This document shows, piece after piece, positions 1 to 5,746 of a stretch of DNA of 19,097 bases. A model generated the notes under the pieces. That model searched no databases. It saw nothing but the letters and a program-made list of their open reading frames with translations, and was not told the origin of the DNA. The position numbers and the translations under genes were made by a program. How positions within the stretch are numbered: position 1 is the first letter of the stretch; every line of letters starts with the position of its first letter. Source of the DNA: JBOGWA01 sp050693155 (GTDB lineage: Bacteria > Actinomycetota > UBA4738 > CALAEC01); contig JBOGWA010000021.1 of NCBI GenBank assembly GCA_050693155.1, positions 1-19,097 on the forward strand, in the 5' to 3' direction.

Positions 1-82
1 GGCGAAGCACTTCGGCTCCGCGAAGCGTGAGTAGCCGGGGATCGCCGGGCCCCGCCCCCACCAAATAGACGAAGCCGCTCAT
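1..82 (-). CDS. cobA: Uroporphyrinogen-III C-methyltransferase, N-terminal fragment (runs off the window)
   Basis: Only the first 27 codons are present; the gene continues beyond base 1. They contain YLVGAGPGDPRLLTLRGAEV, the glycine-rich SAM-binding start typical of the SUMT/CobA methyltransferase family. Enzymes of this family methylate uroporphyrinogen III twice to give precorrin-2, using SAM, in the cytoplasm. The ATG (80-82 on the minus strand) overlaps the TGA of the upstream precorrin-2 dehydrogenase gene in an ATGA junction, so the two are probably translationally coupled and act in sequence. Together with the sulfite reductase further upstream, this points to siroheme rather than cobalamin as the main product. 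The missing C-terminus could carry a fused uroporphyrinogen-III synthase domain, which cannot be seen here. Confidence 0.88.
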   Translation of the reverse strand, partial: MSGFVYLVGAGPGDPRLLTLRGAEVLR

Positions 83-762
83 CGAGCAGACGCCTCGGTT
101 CGGGGCGTCAGCGCCTCCCGGAGAGACAGGCGCGCGCGCAGGTGTAGCTCCGCGTCTTTCGGGCGGCCGCTTCGGACGAGGTCGGCGAGCTTGGTCAGCT
201 CATCGGGGCCGAGAGCCTCGTCCCACATCTTCGCGCGTTCCTCGATGTCCGGAATGCCCGCGAGCGTTTCCTCGCGAACCCTCCCGATGATGTCGACGAG
301 CTCCCCCCATTCCGTCCCGAATCGCTCCTCTAGCTCGATGCGGAGCCGCCGCGCAAGGGCGGGGGAGCGGCCACCGGTCGAGATCGCGATCGCGAGGTCG
401 CCGCGCCGCGCGATAGCCGGCGCCGCGAAGTCGCAGTTGCGGTTGTCGTCCATGACGTTCACGAGCACCCCGCAGCGACGCGCCGCGGTGGCGATCGCGG
501 CCCGCTCCGCGGGGTCGTGACTCGAGGCGACGCACACCGCGGCCTCGTCGAGGTCGCTCGGCTCGAATCCACGGCGAGCCACGACGACCCGGTCGTCGGC
601 CTCGAGACGGCTCAGGCGATCCCCGGGGCCCTTGGCGACCACGAGGACCGACGCTCCTGCGGCGAGGAGCCCTTCGACCTTGCCGTGCCGGACGGCCTCT
701 TCGCCGATCACGACCGCACGCCGTCCGTCGAGATCGAGGGCGATGGGGTAGCCGAACGCCAT
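79..762 (-). CDS. Precorrin-2 dehydrogenase / sirohydrochlorin ferrochelatase (CysG N-terminal / Met8 type)
   Basis: A 227-residue protein matching the stand-alone N-terminal half of CysG. Enzymes of this type oxidise precorrin-2 to sirohydrochlorin with NAD+ and insert iron to make siroheme. The diagnostic stretch near residues 102-140 reads NVMDDNRNCDFAAPAI followed by RGDLAIAISTGGRSPALARR, which holds the aspartate region linked to both activities and the conserved STGG-SPALAR motif. The N-terminal Rossmann loop is unusual: the normal VVGGGxVAxRK reads VIGEEAVRHGK at 18-28, so two of three glycines are glutamate. I chose the ATG at 762 because the protein then begins with the family-typical YPIALDLDGR; upstream extension is not family-like. 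It starts two bases after the zinc-ribbon stop and overlaps cobA by ATGA, so it belongs to the sulfur operon. Confidence 0.87.
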   Translation of the reverse strand: MAFGYPIALDLDGRRAVVIGEEAVRHGKVEGLLAAGASVLVVAKGPGDRLSRLEADDRVVVARRGFEPSDLDEAAVCVASSHDPAERAAIATAARRCGVLVNVMDDNRNCDFAAPAIARRGDLAIAISTGGRSPALARRLRIELEERFGTEWGELVDIIGRVREETLAGIPDIEERAKMWDEALGPDELTKLADLVRSGRPKDAELHLRARLSLREALTPRTEASAR

Positions 763-764
763 CG

Positions 765-932
765 CTAGCGACGCACCCCCTCTAGCCGGAGCGAGAAAAC
801 GCGGGCGCACGATTCGCAGAACCACGTCCCAGGTTCCTCCTCCGGCTGGAGCTCCTCGAGACCGCAGTAGGGGCAGTGGAACGGAGGGGCATGAGGCGTT
901 GCGCTCGGAATGCCCTTCCCGGGTCGGCTCAT
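765..932 (-). CDS. Small zinc-ribbon protein in the sulfite reductase operon
   Basis: A 55-residue protein with two CxxC knuckles: HCPYCGLEEL (Cys20, Cys23) and WFCESCARVF (Cys39, Cys42), separated by 15 residues. This is the layout of a rubredoxin-like or zinc-ribbon fold that could bind Zn or Fe. Its ATG overlaps the TGA of the sulfite reductase gene in an ATGA junction (929-932), and its TAG lies two bases before the precorrin-2 dehydrogenase start, so it is embedded in the operon and presumably co-translated. I do not recognise a named family. From context it might help sulfite reductase maturation or electron transfer, or act in metal sensing, but that is inference. Longer upstream starts would lie inside the reductase gene and are rejected. 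Confidence 0.75.
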   Translation of the reverse strand: MSRPGKGIPSATPHAPPFHCPYCGLEELQPEEEPGTWFCESCARVFSLRLEGVRR

Positions 933-2614
933 TTCGGAGCCGCCTCGATCAACTCGGAGGCCTGCGTCTCGGGAAGGCCGGAGACCCACGTCGTGAAGTC
1001 CTGGCCTTCGTCCCGATCGTGCATCCAAGCCCCGATCAGGTGCGCAATGAAGTCGGGGAGCTTCTCACCGGCCACGCGAAGCGCCTTCTGCTTGTCGCCG
1101 AAGCGATAGCGGCGACCGAGGCTCCCGCCGAGGTGCACCTGGAATCCGTCGACCCGGCCCGTTTCTCCGGGCACGAGGGAGCCCATGAGCCCAATGTCGG
1201 CGATCTGGTACCTCGCGCAAGAGTTCGGGCATCCGTTCAGGTTGATGCGAACGGCGTCCGTGGAGCCGGGCAGGCGCTTCTCCAACTCCTCGATCAGCCA
1301 CCTGGCCCGATGCTTCGTCTCAACGACTGCGAGCTTGCAGAACTCGATCCCCGTGCACGCGATCGTTCCCGCGCGGACGGCGCTCGGTTCGGTCGGCAGG
1401 TCGAGCGATTCCAGCTCGGCCGCGAGCTTCTCGACCCGATCGTCGGGGACGTCGAGGATCAGCATCTTCTGTTGCGTCGTGGTTCGGATTCGTCCGCGGC
1501 CGAACGCCCGGGCGAGCTGGGCGATTTCGAGGAGTTGCGTCCCGCTGATGCGCCCGGCCATCGGCGCGAAACCGAGAGCGTAGCGCCCGTCTTTCTGTCG
1601 CTTTGAGCCGATGTGGTCGCGGTTGGCGAACGAGGAGGGCTCGGCCGCGGGCCCGTCCTCCAGCGGCGCTTCGAGGTATTCCTTCTCCAGGACATCGCGG
1701 AATCGCTCGGGGCCCCAATCCCGAACGAGGAACTTCAGACGAGCCTTGTTCCTGGACCGTCGGTAGCCCCAGTCGCGGAAGAGTCCGGTGATGCCGGTGA
1801 CCACTTCGACGACTCGATCGGGCGGGACGAACGCGTCCAGACGATCGCCGAATCGGGGAGTGGTCGAGAGGCCACCTCCGACCCAGAGGTCAAAGCCGGG
1901 GCGGCCGTCGGGATGCTCCACGCCGACGAGCCCGACGTCCATGACCTCGTGCACGGCGCACTGTTCGCGGCAGCCGGAGATCGAAAGCTTGTACTTCCGC
2001 GGCAGGTTCGAGAACTCCTTCGTTCCGGTCACTCGCCGGTCGACGGCGAGGAGGTACGGCGTCGCGTCGATGATCTCGTCCTCAGCAACGCCCGCGAGCG
2101 GGCAGCCGAGGATGTTGCGCGTCACGTCGCCGCAGGCGTTCGCGGTGCTCAGACCGGTTTGCTCCAGCCGGGCCCAGATCTCCGGGACGTCTTCGATGCG
2201 GATCCAGTGGAGCTGGAAGTTCTGGCGATCGGTGATGTCGCAGACGTCTCGCCCGAACTCGAGGCTGATCCGCCCGACGCTTTCGACCTGATCGGCGGTG
2301 AGCACACCCCCGGGAACCCGGATCCGCATCATGAAGAACTCGTAGTTGATGTCGTCGTGCTCGGCCTGTGGCGAGAAGTCGGGGGGTCGCTGTGTGTAGA
2401 GGCCGTACCACCGGTACCGGGTGTTCATGTCGGGAGCCATGATCGAGTCGATCCCCCGCTTCGCGTGGACCCTCTCGATCGTCTCCCTGATGTCGAGCGG
2501 ATCCTGGTCGCGTTTGGCGCGCTCGGGGGGATTGAGGGGCTCGAAATAGCCGAGCGCCCATTGCCCCTCGCCGCGGCCACGCCCCGGCGGCTCCCTGCGT
2601 GGGGGGTCGCTCAT
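929..2614 (-). CDS. Siroheme [4Fe-4S] sulfite (or nitrite) reductase, ferredoxin type
   Basis: A 561-residue protein with the duplicated NirA/SirA architecture: two ferredoxin-like half-domains (about 85-150 and 345-405) and two siroheme/Fe-S domains (about 155-300 and 412-530). The Fe-S/siroheme cysteines are visible as CTGIEFC (Cys420, Cys426) and NGCPNSC (Cys462, Cys466). Cys161 in ANACGD and a tyrosine in YGLYTQR (Tyr70 or Tyr73) resemble the Tyr-Cys pair known from mycobacterial NirA. Enzymes of this family make the six-electron reduction of sulfite to sulfide, or nitrite to ammonia. Sulfite is the likelier substrate here because the operon begins with a rhodanese and a Cys-rich leader peptide and includes siroheme synthesis genes. 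The start at 2614 gives an ATGA overlap with the preceding small gene; the longer frame upstream is out of keeping with the family. Confidence 0.9.
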   Translation of the reverse strand: MSDPPRREPPGRGRGEGQWALGYFEPLNPPERAKRDQDPLDIRETIERVHAKRGIDSIMAPDMNTRYRWYGLYTQRPPDFSPQAEHDDINYEFFMMRIRVPGGVLTADQVESVGRISLEFGRDVCDITDRQNFQLHWIRIEDVPEIWARLEQTGLSTANACGDVTRNILGCPLAGVAEDEIIDATPYLLAVDRRVTGTKEFSNLPRKYKLSISGCREQCAVHEVMDVGLVGVEHPDGRPGFDLWVGGGLSTTPRFGDRLDAFVPPDRVVEVVTGITGLFRDWGYRRSRNKARLKFLVRDWGPERFRDVLEKEYLEAPLEDGPAAEPSSFANRDHIGSKRQKDGRYALGFAPMAGRISGTQLLEIAQLARAFGRGRIRTTTQQKMLILDVPDDRVEKLAAELESLDLPTEPSAVRAGTIACTGIEFCKLAVVETKHRARWLIEELEKRLPGSTDAVRINLNGCPNSCARYQIADIGLMGSLVPGETGRVDGFQVHLGGSLGRRYRFGDKQKALRVAGEKLPDFIAHLIGAWMHDRDEGQDFTTWVSGLPETQASELIEAAPK

Positions 2615-2799
2615 TCGCTCGCGGAGGAGACGGGGCCGACCGGCCCGGGATCGGGTGGAAGCCCCGTACCGTGGCAGACGTCGCAGATCACGATCGCGCA
2701 GCGCTCGTCGCCCAGTCCACCCTGGCCGTCGCACTTCGGACAGACGGCTTCGGGCGGTCGACTGATCTGCTCGCTGTCGGCTCTCATCTCCATAGCCAT
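2611..2799 (-). CDS. Small CxxCxGxG (DnaJ-type zinc finger-like) protein
   Basis: A 62-residue protein carrying two CxxCxGxG repeats: CPKCDGQG (residues 20-27) and CDVCHGTG (39-46), with one further cysteine at 34. These repeats are the signature of the DnaJ central zinc-finger domain, but here there is only one pair and no J-domain. The start at 2799 has a good ribosome site (AAGGAG, about nine bases upstream) overlapping the TAA of the rhodanese. Its TGA overlaps the ATG of the sulfite reductase gene (ATGA, 2611-2614), which suggests obligate co-expression. A role as a small chaperone or metal/sulfur-handling partner of the reductase is plausible from position, but I do not recognise a characterised family. 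Confidence 0.75.
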   Translation of the reverse strand: MAMEMRADSEQISRPPEAVCPKCDGQGGLGDERCAIVICDVCHGTGLPPDPGPVGPVSSASE

Positions 2800-2812
2800 C
2801 GTACGAGGCTCC

Positions 2813-3652
2813 TTACCGCTCGATCGGAACTCCGACGAGGGATCCGTACTCCGTCCAGCTTCCGTCGTAGTTCTTCGCGCGATCGATCCCGAGGAGCTCC
2901 GTCAGCGCGAACCACGTATGCGAGGAGCGCTCACCGATCCGGCAGTACGCGATGATCTCCTCATCGCCCAAGACTCCGGCCTCCTCGTACAGCGCCTTGA
3001 GCTCGTCGGCGGACTTGAAGGTACCGTCCTCGTTGGCAGCCTCGGCCCAGGGAACGTTCGCCGCACCGGGGATGTGGCCGGGAACCTGCGCCTGCTCTTG
3101 GGGAAGGTGATCCGGTGCGAGCTTGTCTCCCCGGTACTCCTCGGGGGAGCGCACGTCGACGAACCGCGCCGCCTCGAGCTTTTCGAGGACCTCGTCACGG
3201 AACGCCCGGAGCTCGCTTCGAACAGACCCCGAGATTGCGTACGAGCTCGGCTGAAATGACGGGAGGTCACCCGTCAGATCGCGGCCTTCGAGCTCCCACT
3301 TCTTCCGCCCGCCGTTCAGGAGCTTGACGCTGTCGAACCCCACATACTTCAGCAGCCAGTACGCGTACGCCGCGAACCAGTTGTTGTTGCCGCCGTAGAG
3401 GACGACGGTCGTTGCATCCTCGACGCCGAGCTTCTGGAGCAATCCGGAGAAGCCGTCCTGATCCAGGAACTCGCGCCTGAGCTCCTCGTGCAGATCCTTC
3501 GACCAGTCCCACGAGGATGCGTTCCGGATGTGACCCTTCTCGTACGCAGTCGTGTCCTCGTCGACCTCGATGAGTCGCACCGCGGGATCGTCGAGATGTT
3601 CCTCGAGCCACCCCGTTTCGACCAGCGCCTCTGGATTTGCGTACTCAGCCAT
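2813..3652 (-). CDS. Tandem-domain rhodanese, thiosulfate sulfurtransferase (CysA2/SseA-like)
   Basis: A 279-residue two-domain sulfurtransferase. The N-terminal rhodanese domain (about 8-125) lacks the active-site cysteine: the corresponding loop reads YGGNNNWFAAYAYW. The C-terminal domain (about 145-279) has the catalytic loop CRIGERS with Cys237. Proteins of this family move sulfane sulfur from thiosulfate or a similar donor to acceptors such as cyanide or thiols; mycobacterial homologues are called CysA2/CysA3. It is the first structural gene of the sulfur operon. A strong AGGAGG lies six bases before the ATG (3659-3664). Between that site and the promoter are the Cys-rich leader peptide and the intrinsic terminator described separately, so expression is probably controlled by attenuation. 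The next gene follows after 13 bases. Confidence 0.92.
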   Translation of the reverse strand: MAEYANPEALVETGWLEEHLDDPAVRLIEVDEDTTAYEKGHIRNASSWDWSKDLHEELRREFLDQDGFSGLLQKLGVEDATTVVLYGGNNNWFAAYAYWLLKYVGFDSVKLLNGGRKKWELEGRDLTGDLPSFQPSSYAISGSVRSELRAFRDEVLEKLEAARFVDVRSPEEYRGDKLAPDHLPQEQAQVPGHIPGAANVPWAEAANEDGTFKSADELKALYEEAGVLGDEEIIAYCRIGERSSHTWFALTELLGIDRAKNYDGSWTEYGSLVGVPIER

Positions 3653-3680
3653 CTCGTTCCTCCTCCTTCCGACTCGACCA

Positions 3681-3707
3681 AAGAAAAAGGGCCGCGTGTG
3701 CGGCCCT
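3681..3707 (-). terminator. Intrinsic terminator (attenuator) before the rhodanese gene
   Basis: Read on the minus strand, AGGGCCGC - ACAC - GCGGCCCT forms a perfect 8-bp stem with a four-base loop (3688-3707). It is followed directly by a run reading TTTTCTTT. It sits 28 bases upstream of the rhodanese ATG and downstream of the Cys-rich leader peptide, so it cannot serve a preceding gene and must act as an attenuator for the operon. The 5' arm can alternatively pair with sequence starting in the last codons of the leader ORF. Confidence 0.85.
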
Positions 3708-3744
3708 GGTGACTGCCTTGCTTCCTACTGAGCTACGACCGCAC
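3698..3744 (-). promoter_or_regulatory. Predicted antiterminator pairing
   Basis: On the minus strand GTGCGGTC (3744-3737, codons 23-25 of the leader ORF) can pair over eight bases, with one G-U, with GGCCGCAC (3705-3698), which is part of the terminator's 5' arm and loop. The two pairings exclude each other. A ribosome that reaches the leader stop codon (3735-3733) would cover the upstream strand and let the terminator form. A ribosome stalled on the Cys codons would leave it free to block termination. This is derived by eye, not from folding calculations. Confidence 0.55.
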
Positions 3745-3810
3745 GTGTCTCTCCGCGCCCGTCCGACAGGCGCAACGGCCCGAACAACACATGCTGTCGA
3801 GGTGAATCAT
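3733..3810 (-). CDS. Cysteine-rich leader peptide (attenuator uORF)
   Basis: A 25-codon ORF on the minus strand whose central part reads MCCSGRCAC (residues 7-15), giving four Cys codons (8, 9, 13, 15), ending in TAG. An AGGGGA site lies seven bases before the ATG, and the predicted transcript start is about 22 bases upstream. It lies between a strong promoter and an intrinsic terminator, ahead of a sulfur-assimilation operon. This is the arrangement of a ribosome-mediated attenuator: when charged Cys-tRNA is scarce, ribosomes should pause at the Cys codons and transcription should continue into the operon. Cysteine-rich short ORFs acting this way are known upstream of sulfur genes, including cysA2, in mycobacteria. 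There the ORFs were described as leaderless; this one has a ribosome site. An internal ATG at codon 7 is an alternative start. Confidence 0.8.
   Translation of the reverse strand: MIHLDSMCCSGRCACRTGAERHVRS
3755..3773 (-). promoter_or_regulatory. Hairpin over the leader-peptide Cys codons (possible pause hairpin)
   Basis: On the minus strand GCGCCTGT - CGG - ACGGGCGC forms an eight-base-pair stem (one G-U) with a three-base loop. It includes the codons for Cys15 and part of Cys13. By analogy with amino-acid operon leaders this could be the 1:2 pause hairpin that holds RNA polymerase until the ribosome starts translating. The role is inferred from position only. Confidence 0.5.
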
Positions 3811-3838
3811 TTCCTATCCCCTGGATCGGATTACAGCG

Positions 3839-3866
3839 ATTGTACGGGCAGGGCTGGCGATGTCAA
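3839..3866 (-). promoter_or_regulatory. Sigma-70-type promoter of the sulfur operon
   Basis: On the minus strand a perfect -35 TTGACA (3866-3861) and a near-consensus -10 TACAAT (3844-3839) are separated by 16 bases. The predicted transcript start near 3832 lies about 22 bases before the leader peptide ATG. The -35 begins seven bases after the znuC stop codon, so the promoter fills the gap between two minus-strand genes. Confidence 0.8.
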
Positions 3867-3872
3867 CCCCCA

Positions 3873-4739
3873 TCAAGGCCGGGATTCCGGCGCGTCGGGA
3901 TGTTCGTGACCGGTCCGGTCGAAATGGACGTGGCGGCCGGGACCAACCCGGTGGTGGGGATCGTCGAGGACTAAAGCGCCGGCATCCGTTACCCGCACCC
4001 CGTATGCCTCCCCGAGCCGCTCCGGAGTAAGGACCTCAGCCGGCGGTCCCTCGGCGACCACACGACCGGCAAGCAGCAGGAGGTGATCCGCGGTCATCGC
4101 CTCTCCGAGATCGTGGGTCGTCATCACGATCGCCACCCCTCGTTCCCGCTCTGCCGCGATCGCCTCGAGGATCCGGTCCGTGGATAGGAGGTCGAGCCCA
4201 GTGATCGGCTCGTCCAACAGGAGTACGTCTGCATGCTGTGCGAGGCCCTGCGCGACGAATACTCGCTGCCGCTGCCCGCCGGAGAGCTCGTCGAGATGGC
4301 TGGAGGCTAGATCGAGGATTTCCAACTGCTCCATCGCTCGGCCACACGCAAGACGGTCTTCGTCGTCGAAGCGTCGGAAGAAACCGAGCCGCGCGTAGCG
4401 GCCCATCGCGACGACTTCACGAACGGTCACAGGGATGCTTTCGTTGACCCGGGTGGCCTGTAACACATAGGCAATCGACGGCCGAGTCCGGTCGACGGAT
4501 GCGTGAACGGTCAGCTTCCCGGCTCGCGGTTCCAGAAGCCCCGCGATCGCGTGCAGCAGGGTGGACTTTCCCGAGCCGTTCGGCCCGATCACGGATGTGA
4601 TCCGCCCCCTCGGGATCCGGAAGTCGGAGGCTCTCAGGGCAACGTGGTGGTCGTGGGCAAGCTCGACCCCCCGGCCGATGACGGCCTCGCCGCCCGTCCC
4701 GCCGACCAGGTGGGAGCCGCCGGGGGAGTTGCGTCGCAT
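3873..4739 (-). CDS. znuC: Zinc/manganese ABC transporter ATP-binding protein (ZnuC-like)
   Basis: A 288-residue ATPase of the metal-uptake ABC family. Walker A GPNGSGKST is at 52-60, the signature LSGGQ at 152-156, Walker B LLLDEP at 173-178, and the H-loop histidine in TTHD at 209. It powers metal import with the ZnuB permease and ZnuA binding protein encoded divergently. The C-terminal tail (about 259-288) is histidine-rich (PHHRVGPGRHVHF, GHEHP), which may buffer or sense metal. I chose the ATG at 4739; an in-frame start further upstream would run through the operator palindrome. No clear ribosome site precedes it and an AT-rich -10-like TATGAT or TACTAT lies just upstream (4747-4757), so the transcript may be leaderless. 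Expression is probably repressed by the Zur-like protein through the 4755-4777 palindrome. Confidence 0.88.
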   Translation of the reverse strand: MRRNSPGGSHLVGGTGGEAVIGRGVELAHDHHVALRASDFRIPRGRITSVIGPNGSGKSTLLHAIAGLLEPRAGKLTVHASVDRTRPSIAYVLQATRVNESIPVTVREVVAMGRYARLGFFRRFDDEDRLACGRAMEQLEILDLASSHLDELSGGQRQRVFVAQGLAQHADVLLLDEPITGLDLLSTDRILEAIAAERERGVAIVMTTHDLGEAMTADHLLLLAGRVVAEGPPAEVLTPERLGEAYGVRVTDAGALVLDDPHHRVGPGRHVHFDRTGHEHPDAPESRP

Positions 4740-4754
4740 GAAGAAGATAGTATC

Positions 4755-4777
4755 ATATCCAGAATGATTCTGGATAT
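4755..4777. promoter_or_regulatory. Perfect palindrome: predicted Zur/Fur-family operator between znuC and znuA
   Basis: ATATCCAGAAT, a central G, then ATTCTGGATAT: two perfect 11-base inverted half-sites. The centre AATGATT is the core common to Fur-family boxes. It lies in the 36-base gap between the divergent znuC and znuA starts and overlaps or abuts -10-like TAGTAT (4748-4753, plus) and the corresponding minus-strand elements, so one bound dimer could silence both directions. The Fur-family repressor gene is the third gene of the plus operon, implying autoregulation. Zinc as the effector is inferred from the transporter. Confidence 0.85.
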
Positions 4778-5744
4778 GCTGAGGAAGAACGGCAGATCGC
4801 GCATGCCTCGTTCGGCGCATTCGGTGCTAGCGGCGATTCTCCCGATCGGCTTGGCCGCGTGTGCGACCGGCGGAGCCGGCGGAGCCGGCGGAGCCGAAGG
4901 GGGCCGCCCGGATGTGGTGGTCACGACGACTATCTGGGGTGACGTCGTTGGACACGTGGCTGGTGTCGAAGCGAGTGTCGAGGTTCTCTTTCCGATCGGG
5001 GTCGATGCGCACGGTTTCCAGCCTTCGGCTCAGCAGGCGGCGAGACTCCGAGAGGCGGACCTCGTCGTCGCCAACGGGTTAGGGCTGGAGGAATCTCTCG
5101 TCGACCTGCTCGGGTCAACGGAGCAGGAGTCCGGGAACGTCCTGGAGCTAGCGTCGCTCCTCGAGCCCATTCCTTTTGGAGGGCAGCCGGCACACGAAGG
5201 AGAAGAGGAGGAGCGTGTGGGCGGCGACCCGCACGTGTGGATGGATCCACAGCGAGTCGCGCAAGCCGCGGGACTTATCGCCAAGCGGCTCGAGGCTCTC
5301 GCACCTGGGGACTGGCTGGCGCGCGCCGAGGATTACACGGCCGAGGTCATTGCCGCCGATCGCCGGATCGAGCAGGTGCTCGCCGACGTCGGAGCGCCCC
5401 GCCGCCGACTCGTGACGAACCACGAGGCCTTCGGCTACTTCGCGGCCCGGTACGACTTCGAGGTCATCGGCGTCATCGTGCCCGGCGGCTCGACGCTCGG
5501 GGAACCGAGCACCGCCGAATTCGCGGAGTTGGCCTCGGTGATCGAGCGCGAAGGCATACCGGCCATCTTCGCGGAGACGACCGTATCCACGGTGCTTGCC
5601 GAATCACTCGCCGCTGAAGTTGGCCGGAAGATCGACGTCGTCGAGCTCTTTACCGAGTCGCTCGGAGAGCCCGGGTCCGGCGGCGAGACCTATCTCGACA
5701 TGATCGAGACGAACGCGGAGCGCATCCGCGACGCGCTGGCCTAG
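4776..5744 (+). CDS. znuA: Zinc ABC transporter substrate-binding lipoprotein (ZnuA/TroA family)
   Basis: A 322-residue lipoprotein that binds metal outside the membrane and delivers it to ZnuB. A signal peptide ends in the lipobox LAAC (Cys29), followed by a Gly/Ala linker made by a 9-bp tandem repeat. Likely metal ligands are His79 (VDAHGFQP), His153 (DPHVWMDP) and His216 (NHEAFGYF). A histidine at the third site favours zinc over manganese in this family. The loop usually rich in His near 139-149 is acidic instead (HEGEEEER). The start is uncertain: ATGs at 4764, 4776 and 4803 are in frame. The first lies inside the operator, 4776 overlaps its end, and 4803 would give a shorter signal peptide with an AGGA site too far upstream. 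The znuB start follows the stop by two bases. Confidence 0.88.
   Translation: MLRKNGRSRMPRSAHSVLAAILPIGLAACATGGAGGAGGAEGGRPDVVVTTTIWGDVVGHVAGVEASVEVLFPIGVDAHGFQPSAQQAARLREADLVVANGLGLEESLVDLLGSTEQESGNVLELASLLEPIPFGGQPAHEGEEEERVGGDPHVWMDPQRVAQAAGLIAKRLEALAPGDWLARAEDYTAEVIAADRRIEQVLADVGAPRRRLVTNHEAFGYFAARYDFEVIGVIVPGGSTLGEPSTAEFAELASVIEREGIPAIFAETTVSTVLAESLAAEVGRKIDVVELFTESLGEPGSGGETYLDMIETNAERIRDALA
4867..4893 (+). repeat. Three tandem copies of a 9-bp unit in the ZnuA linker
   Basis: CCGGCGGAG occurs three times head to tail, encoding three Gly-Gly-Ala units directly after the lipobox cysteine region of ZnuA. The unit is in frame, so copy-number change would only alter linker length. Confidence 0.9.
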
Positions 5745-5746
5745 AA

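Noticed and set aside
1613..3259. 548-codon open frame on the plus strand antisense to sulfite reductase and rhodanese
   Set aside because: It lies opposite clearly conserved enzymes, has no recognisable domain, and is a typical shadow frame in GC-rich DNA.
3700..3745. tRNA-like stretch on the minus strand (TAGCTCAGTAGGAAG resembles a D-arm, with pairing arms around it)
   Set aside because: No T-loop (GTTCGAATC-like) or anticodon stem is present. The enclosing arms are better explained as the antiterminator pairing of the leader.
3876..3895. GCCGG-CCGGC hairpin on the minus strand near the znuC end as a terminator
   Set aside because: It lies within the last codons of znuC and has no T-run after it.
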